In this document: positions 50,108 to 56,811 of the stretch, piece by piece
How the letters are laid out: every line of letters starts with the position of its first letter
Numbering within the stretch: position 1 is the first letter of the stretch
Notes under the pieces: generated by a model
The model's database searches: none
What the model saw: the letters and a program-made list of their open reading frames with translations, nothing else
Told to the model about the DNA's origin: nothing
From: a virus
Virus record (IMG/VR): IMGVR_UViG_3300045136_000054
Coordinates: 1 to 64,000 of that record
Strand: one strand, 5' to 3'
DNA: 64,000 bases
Program-made: the position numbers and the translations under genes

Positions 50108-50300
50108 TAGAATTATTTTTTTATTAACTGGTACAAACAATCAAGAATTAAATGATATAGATATAGATTTTGATGTTTTGTTACAATCTAAATCTATACG
50201 ATTAGTTAAACATAGAGAAGAATTAGATGATATTATTAAGATAAGATTGTTTTTAGCTAGAATAAATGCGTTAAAACTATACGATAAAAAGTATGGTTGA
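50108..50300 (+). other. Possible remnant reading frame without start codon
   Basis: An open frame ending at TGA 50300 reads LLTGTNNQELNDIDIDFDVL..., but I find no ATG, GTG or TTG with a ribosome-binding site at its beginning. Protein-like composition suggests a truncated gene. Confidence 0.3.
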
Positions 50301-50303
50301 GAT

Positions 50304-50337
50304 AAAAAGCGAACTTGTAGTTCGCTTTTTATTTTTT
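50304..50337 (+). terminator. Intrinsic terminator
   Basis: AAAAAGCGAAC / GTTCGCTTTTT with TTGTA loop, followed by ATTTTTT. Ends the 49.9-50.3 kb transcript; it also precedes tRNA-Ser(GGA). Confidence 0.88.
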
Positions 50338-50429
50338 AAATTTAGTATATAAATAATGCTATAGAATGATATATAATATTAATACTGGGTTGGTTTGAGA
50401 GGTTAGACATCTCCTTTATTTTGTAAAAT

Positions 50430-50514
50430 GGAAGGTTCCTCTAGCGGCTATGAGAACTGCCTGGAAAGCAGTGGACCAGCAATGGTCTCGTGGGTTCGAG
50501 TCCCACACCTTCCG
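50430..50514 (+). tRNA. tRNA-Ser (anticodon GGA), CCA not encoded
   Basis: Same sequence as tRNA-Ser(CGA) at 49355 except the anticodon loop (CTGGAAA) and one or two other bases. G73 is followed by CCCCC, not CCA, so maturation needs CCA addition. A recent duplicate whose anticodon moved from TCG to TCC/TCT reading. Confidence 0.92.
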
Positions 50515-50560
50515 CCCCCGAAAGTAAAATTATGTGAATTATTTAGGAGAAGGAATTAAA

Positions 50561-50821
50561 ATGTCAGAACAAATACAAAATCAAAATCAACTACCAACAA
50601 AAACAATTAGAAAAAATATTATTGTTGTTACACTTTTATATTGTTGGTCACTTATAACATGGTTAATAATAAATGGAGAACCAACAAATTCATTACATAC
50701 ATCTGCATTAACATGGGCTTTTAGTATTTCATTAACTGTTACTATGGCATATGTATTTGGTGTAATAATTGATAATTTTAATATTTTAAAATCAGGAAAA
50801 AATATTCAATTACATGAATAA
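50561..50821 (+). CDS. Small two-span membrane protein
   Basis: 86 residues from ATG 50561 (TTAGGAGAAGGAA upstream). Two hydrophobic helices (IIVVTLLYCWSLITWLII; WAFSISLTVTMAYVFGVII). No recognised family. Confidence 0.65.
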   Translation: MSEQIQNQNQLPTKTIRKNIIVVTLLYCWSLITWLIINGEPTNSLHTSALTWAFSISLTVTMAYVFGVIIDNFNILKSGKNIQLHE

Positions 50822-50890
50822 AACGATAATTATATAATTTTAATTATTCAAAGTATATATTTATTACCTATTATAATAGGAGACAAAATT

Positions 50891-51778
50891 ATGAGAGTTT
50901 CATATTGGAGTTGTTCTAAATTTTCTAATTGGTTAAAAAAATTGGGAGGTATTGATCCTAAACCTTTAGCAGCAGACGCAAAAGGTTGGAAAGAATATCA
51001 TAAAAAAGCTAAAGAAAAAAATAAATTTTTATATTGGTTATCTGAAGATGGTTTAGATTTACTTCAAGATATAGTCTATTGGCCAAAAGATAAATTAGAT
51101 AATTTTGCATATTGGTTTAACTTACGTTTTATTTCACCATCTCATATAATTAATACTCGTTTATCAAAAGGTTCATGGCATGAAACAGAAGAAAAAATGT
51201 TACATGGAATGTTTGAACTTTTAGTAGATTTTGTTGAAATTGAAAAAGCTAGTTTAAATATGTGGTGTGATAATTCTAAAAAACCATGGTATGTCAAATA
51301 TTTACCATATTTTATACATAAATTTATTCCTATTAGAAGTCAACAATTAGGCGTCGATTATCTTTTATGGGAAACAAAATTATTAAAAGATGATAATTGG
51401 TTTGGTTATACTTGGTTGGAAGAAAAAGAAGGAAAAGATGTAGTAGATGAAAAAAGAAAAAATAATCCTGAATATATGAAACCAACACATCAGGCTGAAG
51501 CTGCATTAGAAATTCTTGATCTTTATGTTTGGTGGAAATTTATTCGACCAATGAGAAAAGATCCAATGGATGAATCTGGATATACTGAGTATTATAATTC
51601 AAAATACAAAAATGGAAAAAATAGTATCATTGATATGATAGAAGATAATGATGAAAAAATAGATGAAGAATGGAAAAAATGTCAAGATAAAATGATTGAA
51701 ATAGAAGAATCTTATATTAAAGAAGATGATGAAATGTTAGAACGTTTAATTAAAATACGTCGATATTTATGGACATAA
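50891..51778 (+). CDS. Conserved phage protein of unknown function
   Basis: 295 residues, ribosome-binding site ATAGGAGAC. Trp/Tyr/Lys-rich (MRVSYWSCSKFSNWLKKLGG; WYVKYLPYFIHKFIPIR). Similar Trp-rich proteins with this start appear in other large phages as I recall; no function known. No membrane segments. Confidence 0.7.
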   Translation: MRVSYWSCSKFSNWLKKLGGIDPKPLAADAKGWKEYHKKAKEKNKFLYWLSEDGLDLLQDIVYWPKDKLDNFAYWFNLRFISPSHIINTRLSKGSWHETEEKMLHGMFELLVDFVEIEKASLNMWCDNSKKPWYVKYLPYFIHKFIPIRSQQLGVDYLLWETKLLKDDNWFGYTWLEEKEGKDVVDEKRKNNPEYMKPTHQAEAALEILDLYVWWKFIRPMRKDPMDESGYTEYYNSKYKNGKNSIIDMIEDNDEKIDEEWKKCQDKMIEIEESYIKEDDEMLERLIKIRRYLWT

Positions 51779-51851
51779 ATTATTTTTAAATTTTAATAGT
51801 TTATGTCTATTTCTTTTTGATAATTTATATTGTCTATTTTTTATATAAATT

Positions 51852-52196
51852 ATGAAAGCTTACTTGATTATTGAATGTAAAACTAAAGATAATAATTTAC
51901 ACACAATTAATTTTTCATTTGATTTTTCAGATGATAATGAAAGGGGAGAATTTGTTGTAATTGCATTAAGATTAATGAAAGGTGGATATGTTTCTTTAAT
52001 AGAAACTTCTAAACAAATAGCAAAATTTTCAGAAGGTAAAATTATTATTAATCCTATTCATATTAATACGGTAGAGACATATTGTCTTTTTGATAATGAA
52101 AAATATACTCTTTCTAAAATGTTAAAAATTGCTGGGGAATGTGATATGCGAAAATTTAACAAAATAGATTGGGTTAAAATTAGAAAAAGTATATAA
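51852..52196 (+). CDS. Protein of unknown function
   Basis: 114 residues, beta-rich start (MKAYLIIECKTKDNNLHTIN), no clear ribosome-binding site. No motif recognised. Confidence 0.55.
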   Translation: MKAYLIIECKTKDNNLHTINFSFDFSDDNERGEFVVIALRLMKGGYVSLIETSKQIAKFSEGKIIINPIHINTVETYCLFDNEKYTLSKMLKIAGECDMRKFNKIDWVKIRKSI

Positions 52197-52308
52197 TCCA
52201 GAGACACTAGGATGATCTCAGAGACTCCTAGAATATTATTCTTATATAGTAATTTTAAATATATAAAATCTATTTATTAATTAATAAAAATATTTATCAA
52301 AATAACTG

Positions 52309-52337
52309 TTTACTTTTTGTTTGATATTAGATATAAT
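52309..52337 (+). promoter_or_regulatory. Promoter of ncRNA / tRNA operon 3 (TTTACT - 17 - TATAAT)
   Basis: TTTACT 52309-52314, TATAAT 52332-52337. Start near 52344, about 13 bp before the structured RNA below. Confidence 0.85.
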
Positions 52338-52356
52338 ATCTACATATTTTAAATAA

Positions 52357-52478
52357 AAACTCTGTCGCTAAGGGCCGACAAAAAATTGAGTATCTCCCAG
52401 TACTCAATTCAACAAATCGGCCGCTGTGGGAGCAGAAATCGGAGCGACTATAACTTTACAGCTTCGGGGGCAGAGTTT
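52357..52478 (+). ncRNA. Candidate structured small RNA upstream of tRNA operon 3
   Basis: Nested helices: AAACTCTG/CAGAGTTT (outer, 8 bp), GTCGCT/AGCGAC, GGCCGA/TCGGCC, and a TTGAGTA/TACTCAA hairpin. A small CTG/CAG hairpin sits in the 3' half and GGGGGCAG near the end. It follows a strong promoter and contains no ORF, so it is probably an RNA gene of ~120 nt. Not a tRNA, tmRNA, RNase P or T-box as far as I can see. Confidence 0.65.
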
Positions 52479-52597
52479 AAAAATACAGTTCATACTCAAT
52501 TGCAGTTTGACTTATGGTCGTGATGATAATGAATGACTAAAGGATAGGTGTGATAAAGACCTTGTTGTGGGAAAATCAATATTATAATCACTTTTAA

Positions 52598-52626
52598 TAA
52601 AAACCTTATTTTAGGGTTTTTATTAA
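52598..52626 (+). terminator. Hairpin, probable terminator or attenuator
   Basis: AATAAAAACC / GGGTTTTTATT around TTATTTTA. Lies between the ncRNA and leader 3. Confidence 0.65.
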
Positions 52627-52678
52627 AAATTTTTGAAATATCAATAAATAGATTTATGTTTAAATGGAGTAATATAAA

Positions 52679-52783
52679 ATGGCTTTTATGATTAATACAA
52701 ATAGAAAACAGACAGTGCAGATTAAAACTGCACAGGTCACTATTCGCACTATTGATCATAAACAAAATAGGGAATGGCCCTAA
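52679..52783 (+). CDS. Leader peptide 3 of the Asn/Lys/Ile/Gln/His tRNA operon
   Basis: 34 codons, ribosome-binding site ATGGAGTAAT. Contains Ile x4, Asn x3, Lys x3, Gln x4 and His x1, the five amino acids of the downstream tRNAs (15 of 34), along with Thr x5 and others; enrichment is real but weaker than in leaders 1 and 2. The last codons and stop, GCCCTAAAT (52777-52785), can pair with ATTTAGGGT of the terminator, the same arrangement as in leader 2. Confidence 0.7.
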   Translation: MAFMINTNRKQTVQIKTAQVTIRTIDHKQNREWP

Positions 52784-52855
52784 ATAATATTATTCTCTTA
52801 AACACAAAAAATATATTTAGGGTCAAAACGAAAGTTTAGACCCTAAGTTGTTTTA
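52777..52855 (+). promoter_or_regulatory. Attenuator of tRNA operon 3: antiterminator and terminator
   Basis: Terminator TTTAGGGTC (52816-52824) with GACCCTAAG (52839-52847), then TTGTTTT. Alternative: GCCCTAAAT at the leader end pairs with ATTTAGGGT (52815-52823) through 9 bp including one G-U. Mutually exclusive helices as expected for attenuation. Confidence 0.8.
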
Positions 52856-52969
52856 TAATACTGGTAAAAATGGTAACGAGAGCCAAAATCCACCAGATTA
52901 AAAATGGATTTAAATAGGCGGAAATCTGGAGAAGCTGCACGAGATGCAGATCAAAAGATTAAAAATAGA

Positions 52970-53059
52970 TGTCCAGTGACCGGAGTTGGTAACGGCCCCG
53001 CCTGTTAAGCGGAGAGAGTAGAGATACTTACGCAGGTTCGATCCCTGCCTGGACAGCCA
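52970..53059 (+). tRNA. tRNA-Asn (anticodon GTT) with long variable arm
   Basis: Acceptor TGTCCAG/CTGGACA, D-arm CCG..CGG with GG, anticodon stem CCGC/GCGG, loop CTGTTAA, T-arm GCAGG TTCGATC CCTGC, G73, CCA. The variable region is about 19 nt with a GTA GAGA TAC hairpin, unusual for Asn. About 110 bases before it (52860-52969) show CCAGATT/AATCTGG and CTGCA/TGCAG pairing but no gene. Confidence 0.88.
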
Positions 53060-53092
53060 ATCATAATGTTACAATTGAAAATGGAAAGCATT

Positions 53093-53167
53093 CGGCCCAT
53101 GATGAAATTGGTATCATAATTGACTTTTAATCAATCTTTCTCAGTTCGAATCTGGGTGGGCCGACCA
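53093..53167 (+). tRNA. tRNA-Lys (anticodon TTT)
   Basis: Acceptor CGGCCCA/TGGGCCG, D-arm ATGA..TCAT with GG, anticodon stem ATTGA/TCAAT, loop CTTTTAA, T-loop TTCGAAT, A73, CCA. Confidence 0.92.
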
Positions 53168-53225
53168 AAAATACAAAAAATGATGGAGGACAGGGGCAGT
53201 ACTCTGCAGCCCCATCAAAATTTAT

Positions 53226-53299
53226 TGTTCCTTAGCTCAAAAGTAGAGCGCACGACTGATAATCGTGAGACGAAGGAGCGTTACCTTCAGGAACAACCA
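53226..53299 (+). tRNA. tRNA-Ile (anticodon GAT) with altered elbow
   Basis: Perfect stems TGTTCCT/AGGAACA, GCTC/GAGC, CACGA/TCGTG, GAAGG/CCTTC; loop CTGATAA. T-loop AGCGTTA (A54, G55, C56, G57, T58) and D-loop AAAAGTA (A18, G19). Same altered set as tRNA-Val(TAC). A73, CCA. A GC-rich hairpin (GGGGCAG/CTGC-GCCCC) lies just upstream at 53190-53212. Confidence 0.9.
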
Positions 53300-53368
53300 A
53301 AGACACTAACAACAATTAAAAATTTTAAACTTTTATCATCTTTGAAAAGAAAAATGTGTTTTGACAAT

Positions 53369-53443
53369 TGGGGTCTGGTGTAATTGGCAGCACCTCACTC
53401 TTTGACAGTGATAGTCTCAGTTCGAATCTGGGGGCCCTAGCCA
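53369..53443 (+). tRNA. tRNA-Gln (anticodon TTG)
   Basis: Acceptor TGGGGTC/GGCCCTA (U1-A72 as in bacterial Gln tRNA), D-arm GTGT..GCAC with GG, anticodon stem TCACT/AGTGA, loop CTTTGAC, T-loop TTCGAAT, G73, CCA. Confidence 0.92.
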
Positions 53444-53478
53444 AGTTATTAAAATCTGATATAAAAAGTAAATTTTTA

Positions 53479-53500
53479 ACTCTAGAGAAAACTAGAGTTT
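53479..53500 (+). terminator. Hairpin between tRNA-Gln and tRNA-His
   Basis: AACTCTAG / CTAGAGTT around AGAAAA followed by TCTAT. Could be a weak terminator or processing signal. Confidence 0.5.
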
Positions 53501-53504
53501 CTAT

Positions 53505-53594
53505 GGTGTATGAAGAGCAAAGTGGTCGCGCCCTGTGTCTGTGAAACACAGTTCCTAAAGGATATAGCCGGTTCGAGTCCGGCCATACACCCCA
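53505..53594 (+). tRNA. tRNA-His (anticodon GTG)
   Basis: G-1 facing C73 (the His identity pair), acceptor GTGTATG/CATACAC, anticodon loop CTGTGAA, T-arm GCCGG TTCGAGT CCGGC, CCA. Long variable region. Last tRNA of operon 3. The ~250 bases after it hold no supported gene (only a 13-codon frame at 53656). Confidence 0.9.
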
Positions 53595-53850
53595 AAAAAT
53601 TTTAAATAATATGTATTAAATAATTTGTATATTATTATAATTATATATTATTAAACATGTATTCCAACCAACCAAATACTACTTACGATACCGAATGAAC
53701 GAAATCTTGTTCCTAATGAGATTCTAATATCAAGGTTTGATTCTTGTTGTTGATACTAATTAAAATAGTAATTAAATTTTAATGTATAAAAAAATTAATT
53801 AATTTAATAAATAATTAAGAGTATTTTTATAAATTTATGGAGAAATTATC

Positions 53851-54108
53851 ATGAAATTAATAAAAGAATTATTATCTGAGAAAATGTGGTCTGGTGATGT
53901 AGAAACAAAAAAGCATCCTCCCGAAAATTTATTTGCTAATGGTTCAGCTGAAGATATAGCATCTTGGTTAAAAAGTTCACACAAAGACTTAAAATCTGCC
54001 ATGAGTGCATTGAATTTCTATATTAATAGAGCTGGTAAAAATTTAAGTACAGAAAGAAGATCAATATTAGAAAAAACAAAAGATATTTTGAGAAAAAAAT
54101 TTGAATAA
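53851..54108 (+). CDS. DUF3175-like protein with capsid-targeting-like N-terminus
   Basis: 85 residues, ribosome-binding site ATGGAGAAAT. Start MKLIKELLSEK is of the targeting class; the rest (MWSGDVETKKHPPENLF, SAMSALNFYINRAGKNLS, RSILEKTKDILRKKF) follows DUF3175, a small bacterial family of unknown function. The stop overlaps the next start (TAAATG spacing 0), so coupled to the nucleotidyltransferase-like gene. Confidence 0.75.
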   Translation: MKLIKELLSEKMWSGDVETKKHPPENLFANGSAEDIASWLKSSHKDLKSAMSALNFYINRAGKNLSTERRSILEKTKDILRKKFE

Positions 54109-55122
54109 ATGAAAATTATTAAATCTTTTTTATCTTTATTAGAAGGTGGTTGGGGCACAACACTCAATCAAAATACAAAATTGACTCCACCATTAGTTCG
54201 TAAAGTATTACATTTAACTGAAAAATTTTTTGATAAATATAATAAGTATGCAAAAAAAGAAGGTTTCAATGAAATAGAATTTATTGGTCCTGTTGGTTCA
54301 GTATCATATTATGATAAAGATGATCCTGAAAAAGAATATGGTGATATTGATTGTTTAATTAGTATACCAAAAGATGAATCAAAATCAGATTATAAAAATG
54401 TAAAAATAAATTATGACAATATTTTAAATTTTGTTGAAAAATCAAATTTACCATATATTGTCCCAGTTCCAGAATCAAAAACAGCTGGACAATTTATCAT
54501 GATTAAAGATGGTGATAATTATGTTCAAGTTGATTTAATCTTTACTTTTACACATACAAAAGATTGGGCAAAAGCTAGATATAAACCTGAACATGGTGTT
54601 AAAGGTGCATTATATGGAAATTTATTATCATCATTAGCAGAAATTCTTAATTTATCAATTCAGGGTTATGGAGTACAACAAAAAACAAAAGATGGAATAG
54701 TTGTTCCTTTCAGAACACAAAAAGCAGATTTAAAAACTATTAGTATTAATCCTAAAGAATTTTTAATAGATATATTAATTAATATTGTTGGTAAAAATGC
54801 AAAAATTCATAATGATTTAAAAAAATATTCTGGTTTTAATCTTGAGAATGTTAAAATAGAAGATATTGCGAGAGGAATAAAAGGATTAGCAAAATCATTT
54901 ACGTTAAATGATGCATATAATAAAGGTCAACTTAGAAATATTTCAGATGAAAATGATTTTTTAGAAAAAGTTGCATCAATATATAGAAAGAAAATGGATA
55001 AAGCAATAACAGCAACAAAATTTGATAAAGTTACATCAGAATACGGAAAAGAAAAAGCACAAAAGGTTAAACAACAATTTGATGAAGTATCAAAAAAGAT
55101 AATAGATTTTCTTAAATCATAA
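54109..55122 (+). CDS. Nucleotidyltransferase-fold protein with capsid-targeting-like N-terminus
   Basis: 337 residues. MKIIKSFLSLLEGG offers a gp21-type cut after LLE. Residues ~60-150 carry the Pol-beta-type NTase core: IGPVGSVSYY, then YGDIDCLISI (DxD metal pair) and YVQVDLIF (third acid). Central domain of unknown specificity, Lys-rich helical C-terminus. Could transfer a nucleotide to a protein, RNA or DNA end after ejection; target not readable from sequence. Confidence 0.75.
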   Translation: MKIIKSFLSLLEGGWGTTLNQNTKLTPPLVRKVLHLTEKFFDKYNKYAKKEGFNEIEFIGPVGSVSYYDKDDPEKEYGDIDCLISIPKDESKSDYKNVKINYDNILNFVEKSNLPYIVPVPESKTAGQFIMIKDGDNYVQVDLIFTFTHTKDWAKARYKPEHGVKGALYGNLLSSLAEILNLSIQGYGVQQKTKDGIVVPFRTQKADLKTISINPKEFLIDILINIVGKNAKIHNDLKKYSGFNLENVKIEDIARGIKGLAKSFTLNDAYNKGQLRNISDENDFLEKVASIYRKKMDKAITATKFDKVTSEYGKEKAQKVKQQFDEVSKKIIDFLKS

Positions 55123-55202
55123 AAGGATATATTGTATTTAAATTCACATTTCAATCAACAACCATAAAATTCCTATAAAAATTATATAGAAGCGATGATC
55201 AA

Positions 55203-56575
55203 AGATCTTATTTGTATAAATAAATATATGGTTAGGAAGTTCTTAGGCGGAACTCCAACCTCAGCTACAGGTGAACTGGGCTGTCCCATACAATTTTATT
55301 TATACAGAGCAAAATGATTCTTATGGCATACAAGTATCGGTTATATCCAACCAAAGAACAAGAGCAGTTCTTGTTGCAGAACTTTGGTGCAGTTCGTTTT
55401 GTCTGGAATCAACTGGTAGCTAACTTCAATTCTTGGTCTAAAGATGGACCAAACCAAACGGTCACAGAAAAGACCTTGAAAGATGATCCCAGATATCCTT
55501 GGTTGAACGAAGCCATCAGCTATGCACTTCAGCAAAAGCGAATGGACTTTGATGAAACCAAAAAGCAATTCTTCAACAAGAAACGAGCAGTTAAACTTGG
55601 GCGAATGAAGTTCAAACGTAAAGGTAAATCACGAGATTCATTCAAAATTCCCGCGGCATCATTGGGTGGAATGAAGGCGTTTGATTTAAATGCTGGAACA
55701 ATCAAGCTCACAAAAATGACACCAATGAAAATGGTTGTTGATCGAAAGTTCCGTGGAGCGCCCAAATCAGTAACAGTTTCGAAAAACAAAGCAAACCAGT
55801 ATTTTGTAAGCGTTCTGGTGGAAGAAGCAAAACCAGAACCTTTACCAAATACCTATCGTGCTGTAGGTATTGATCTTGGGTTGAAAGATTTGGCTGTTCT
55901 CAGTGACGGTCACAAACTAGCAAATCCAAGGTGGTTTAGAGAAAGCCAATCTAAACTAAAAAGAGCACAACAGCATTTGAGTCGGAAGCAAAAAGGTAGC
56001 AATCGCCGCAAGCAGCAACAGTTGAAGGTCAATCGCATATATTTGAAAATTTCTAATCAGCGAGAACACCTACAACATGAGTTTTCTAAATGGCTTGTCA
56101 AGAATTATGACTACATCTATCTTGAGGATCTAGCTATCCAAGGTATGATGCAGTCTAAGAACAAGACTCGAAACAAGAACATTGCGGATGCGAGTTGGTC
56201 TTCATTGGTATCTAAAATTGAGTACAAAGCAAATTGGTATGGCAAGGAATTTGCCAAGGTTGATCGCTACTTTGCTTCTAGTCAAATTTGTTCTACTTGT
56301 GGTCATCATGATGGTAAAAAATCGCTTGATGCCCGTCGTTGGACATGTCCCGTCTGTGGTGTAGTGCATGATCGAGACTTGAATGCTGCTAAGAACATCG
56401 AACAAGAAGCCTCTAGAGATCTTGTCAATTGGATTAAAAGAGGTGCAAGAGAATTAAACTCGGCCGAATCAGTCGAGAACAGACACAGAGAGGTCATAAG
56501 TCCAGTGGTCGGTACGACATTGGCTGCTTCGTTGAAGTGTCCAGTGGTTTTATAGAATTTTGTGAAATCACATGA
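55203..56575 (+). mobile_element. Lone-TnpB element (IS605/IS607-type, no TnpA)
   Basis: GC content rises to about 42% from just before tnpB to shortly after it, unlike flanking AT-rich DNA. The left side has an imperfect hairpin GGTTAGGAAGTTC/GGAACTCCAACC at 55229-55260; the right side repeats GTCCAGTGG twice (56500 and 56538) around the tnpB end, where omega RNA would end. No tyrosine transposase is present, so movement needs one in trans. Boundaries are estimates. Confidence 0.7.
55314..56555 (+). CDS. tnpB: TnpB RNA-guided endonuclease
   Basis: 413 residues (ATG 55323 is an alternative start). AYKYRLYPTKEQEQFLLQNF start, RuvC Asp in AVGIDLGLKDLAVLSDG, Glu in YDYIYLEDLAIQGM, zinc ribbon CSTCG...WTCPVCG and final RuvC Asp in HDRDLNAAKNI. 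All catalytic residues are intact and length is normal for IS605 TnpB. It would use an omega RNA from its 3' end to cut at donor sites. Confidence 0.93.
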   Translation: MILMAYKYRLYPTKEQEQFLLQNFGAVRFVWNQLVANFNSWSKDGPNQTVTEKTLKDDPRYPWLNEAISYALQQKRMDFDETKKQFFNKKRAVKLGRMKFKRKGKSRDSFKIPAASLGGMKAFDLNAGTIKLTKMTPMKMVVDRKFRGAPKSVTVSKNKANQYFVSVLVEEAKPEPLPNTYRAVGIDLGLKDLAVLSDGHKLANPRWFRESQSKLKRAQQHLSRKQKGSNRRKQQQLKVNRIYLKISNQREHLQHEFSKWLVKNYDYIYLEDLAIQGMMQSKNKTRNKNIADASWSSLVSKIEYKANWYGKEFAKVDRYFASSQICSTCGHHDGKKSLDARRWTCPVCGVVHDRDLNAAKNIEQEASRDLVNWIKRGARELNSAESVENRHREVISPVVGTTLAASLKCPVVL

Positions 56576-56583
56576 TTATGAAT

Positions 56584-56811
56584 AATAGGAGAAAAGATGG
56601 ATTTCAATACACTTAAACAAAAACTTCAAAAAAAATATTCAACAAAATTTCAAGATCAATTTTCAGAAGAAATATGGCAAACAACATACAAAGATTAAAT
56701 AGGAGAAAAGATGGATTTCAATACACTTAAACAAAAACTTCAAAAAAAATATTCAACAAAATTTCAAGATCAATTTTCAGAAGAAATATGGCAAACAACA
56801 TACAAAGATTA
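56584..56811 (+). repeat. 114-bp direct tandem duplication at the start of nrdJ
   Basis: 56584-56697 is repeated exactly as 56698-56811, including ribosome-binding site (AATAGGAGAAAAG), start codon and first ~33 codons of nrdJ. The upstream copy ends in TAA at 56696, giving a 33-residue decoy peptide. It lies 10-30 bp downstream of the TnpB element, suggesting damage or repair at that site. Confidence 0.92.

Noticed and set aside
52344-52620. T-box riboswitch upstream of tRNA operon 3
   Set aside because: No T-box sequence (UGGN'ACC) or specifier-loop layout could be seen.
53656-53697. A 13-codon frame after tRNA-His as a fourth leader peptide
   Set aside because: No ribosome-binding site, no clear terminator and no tRNA downstream.
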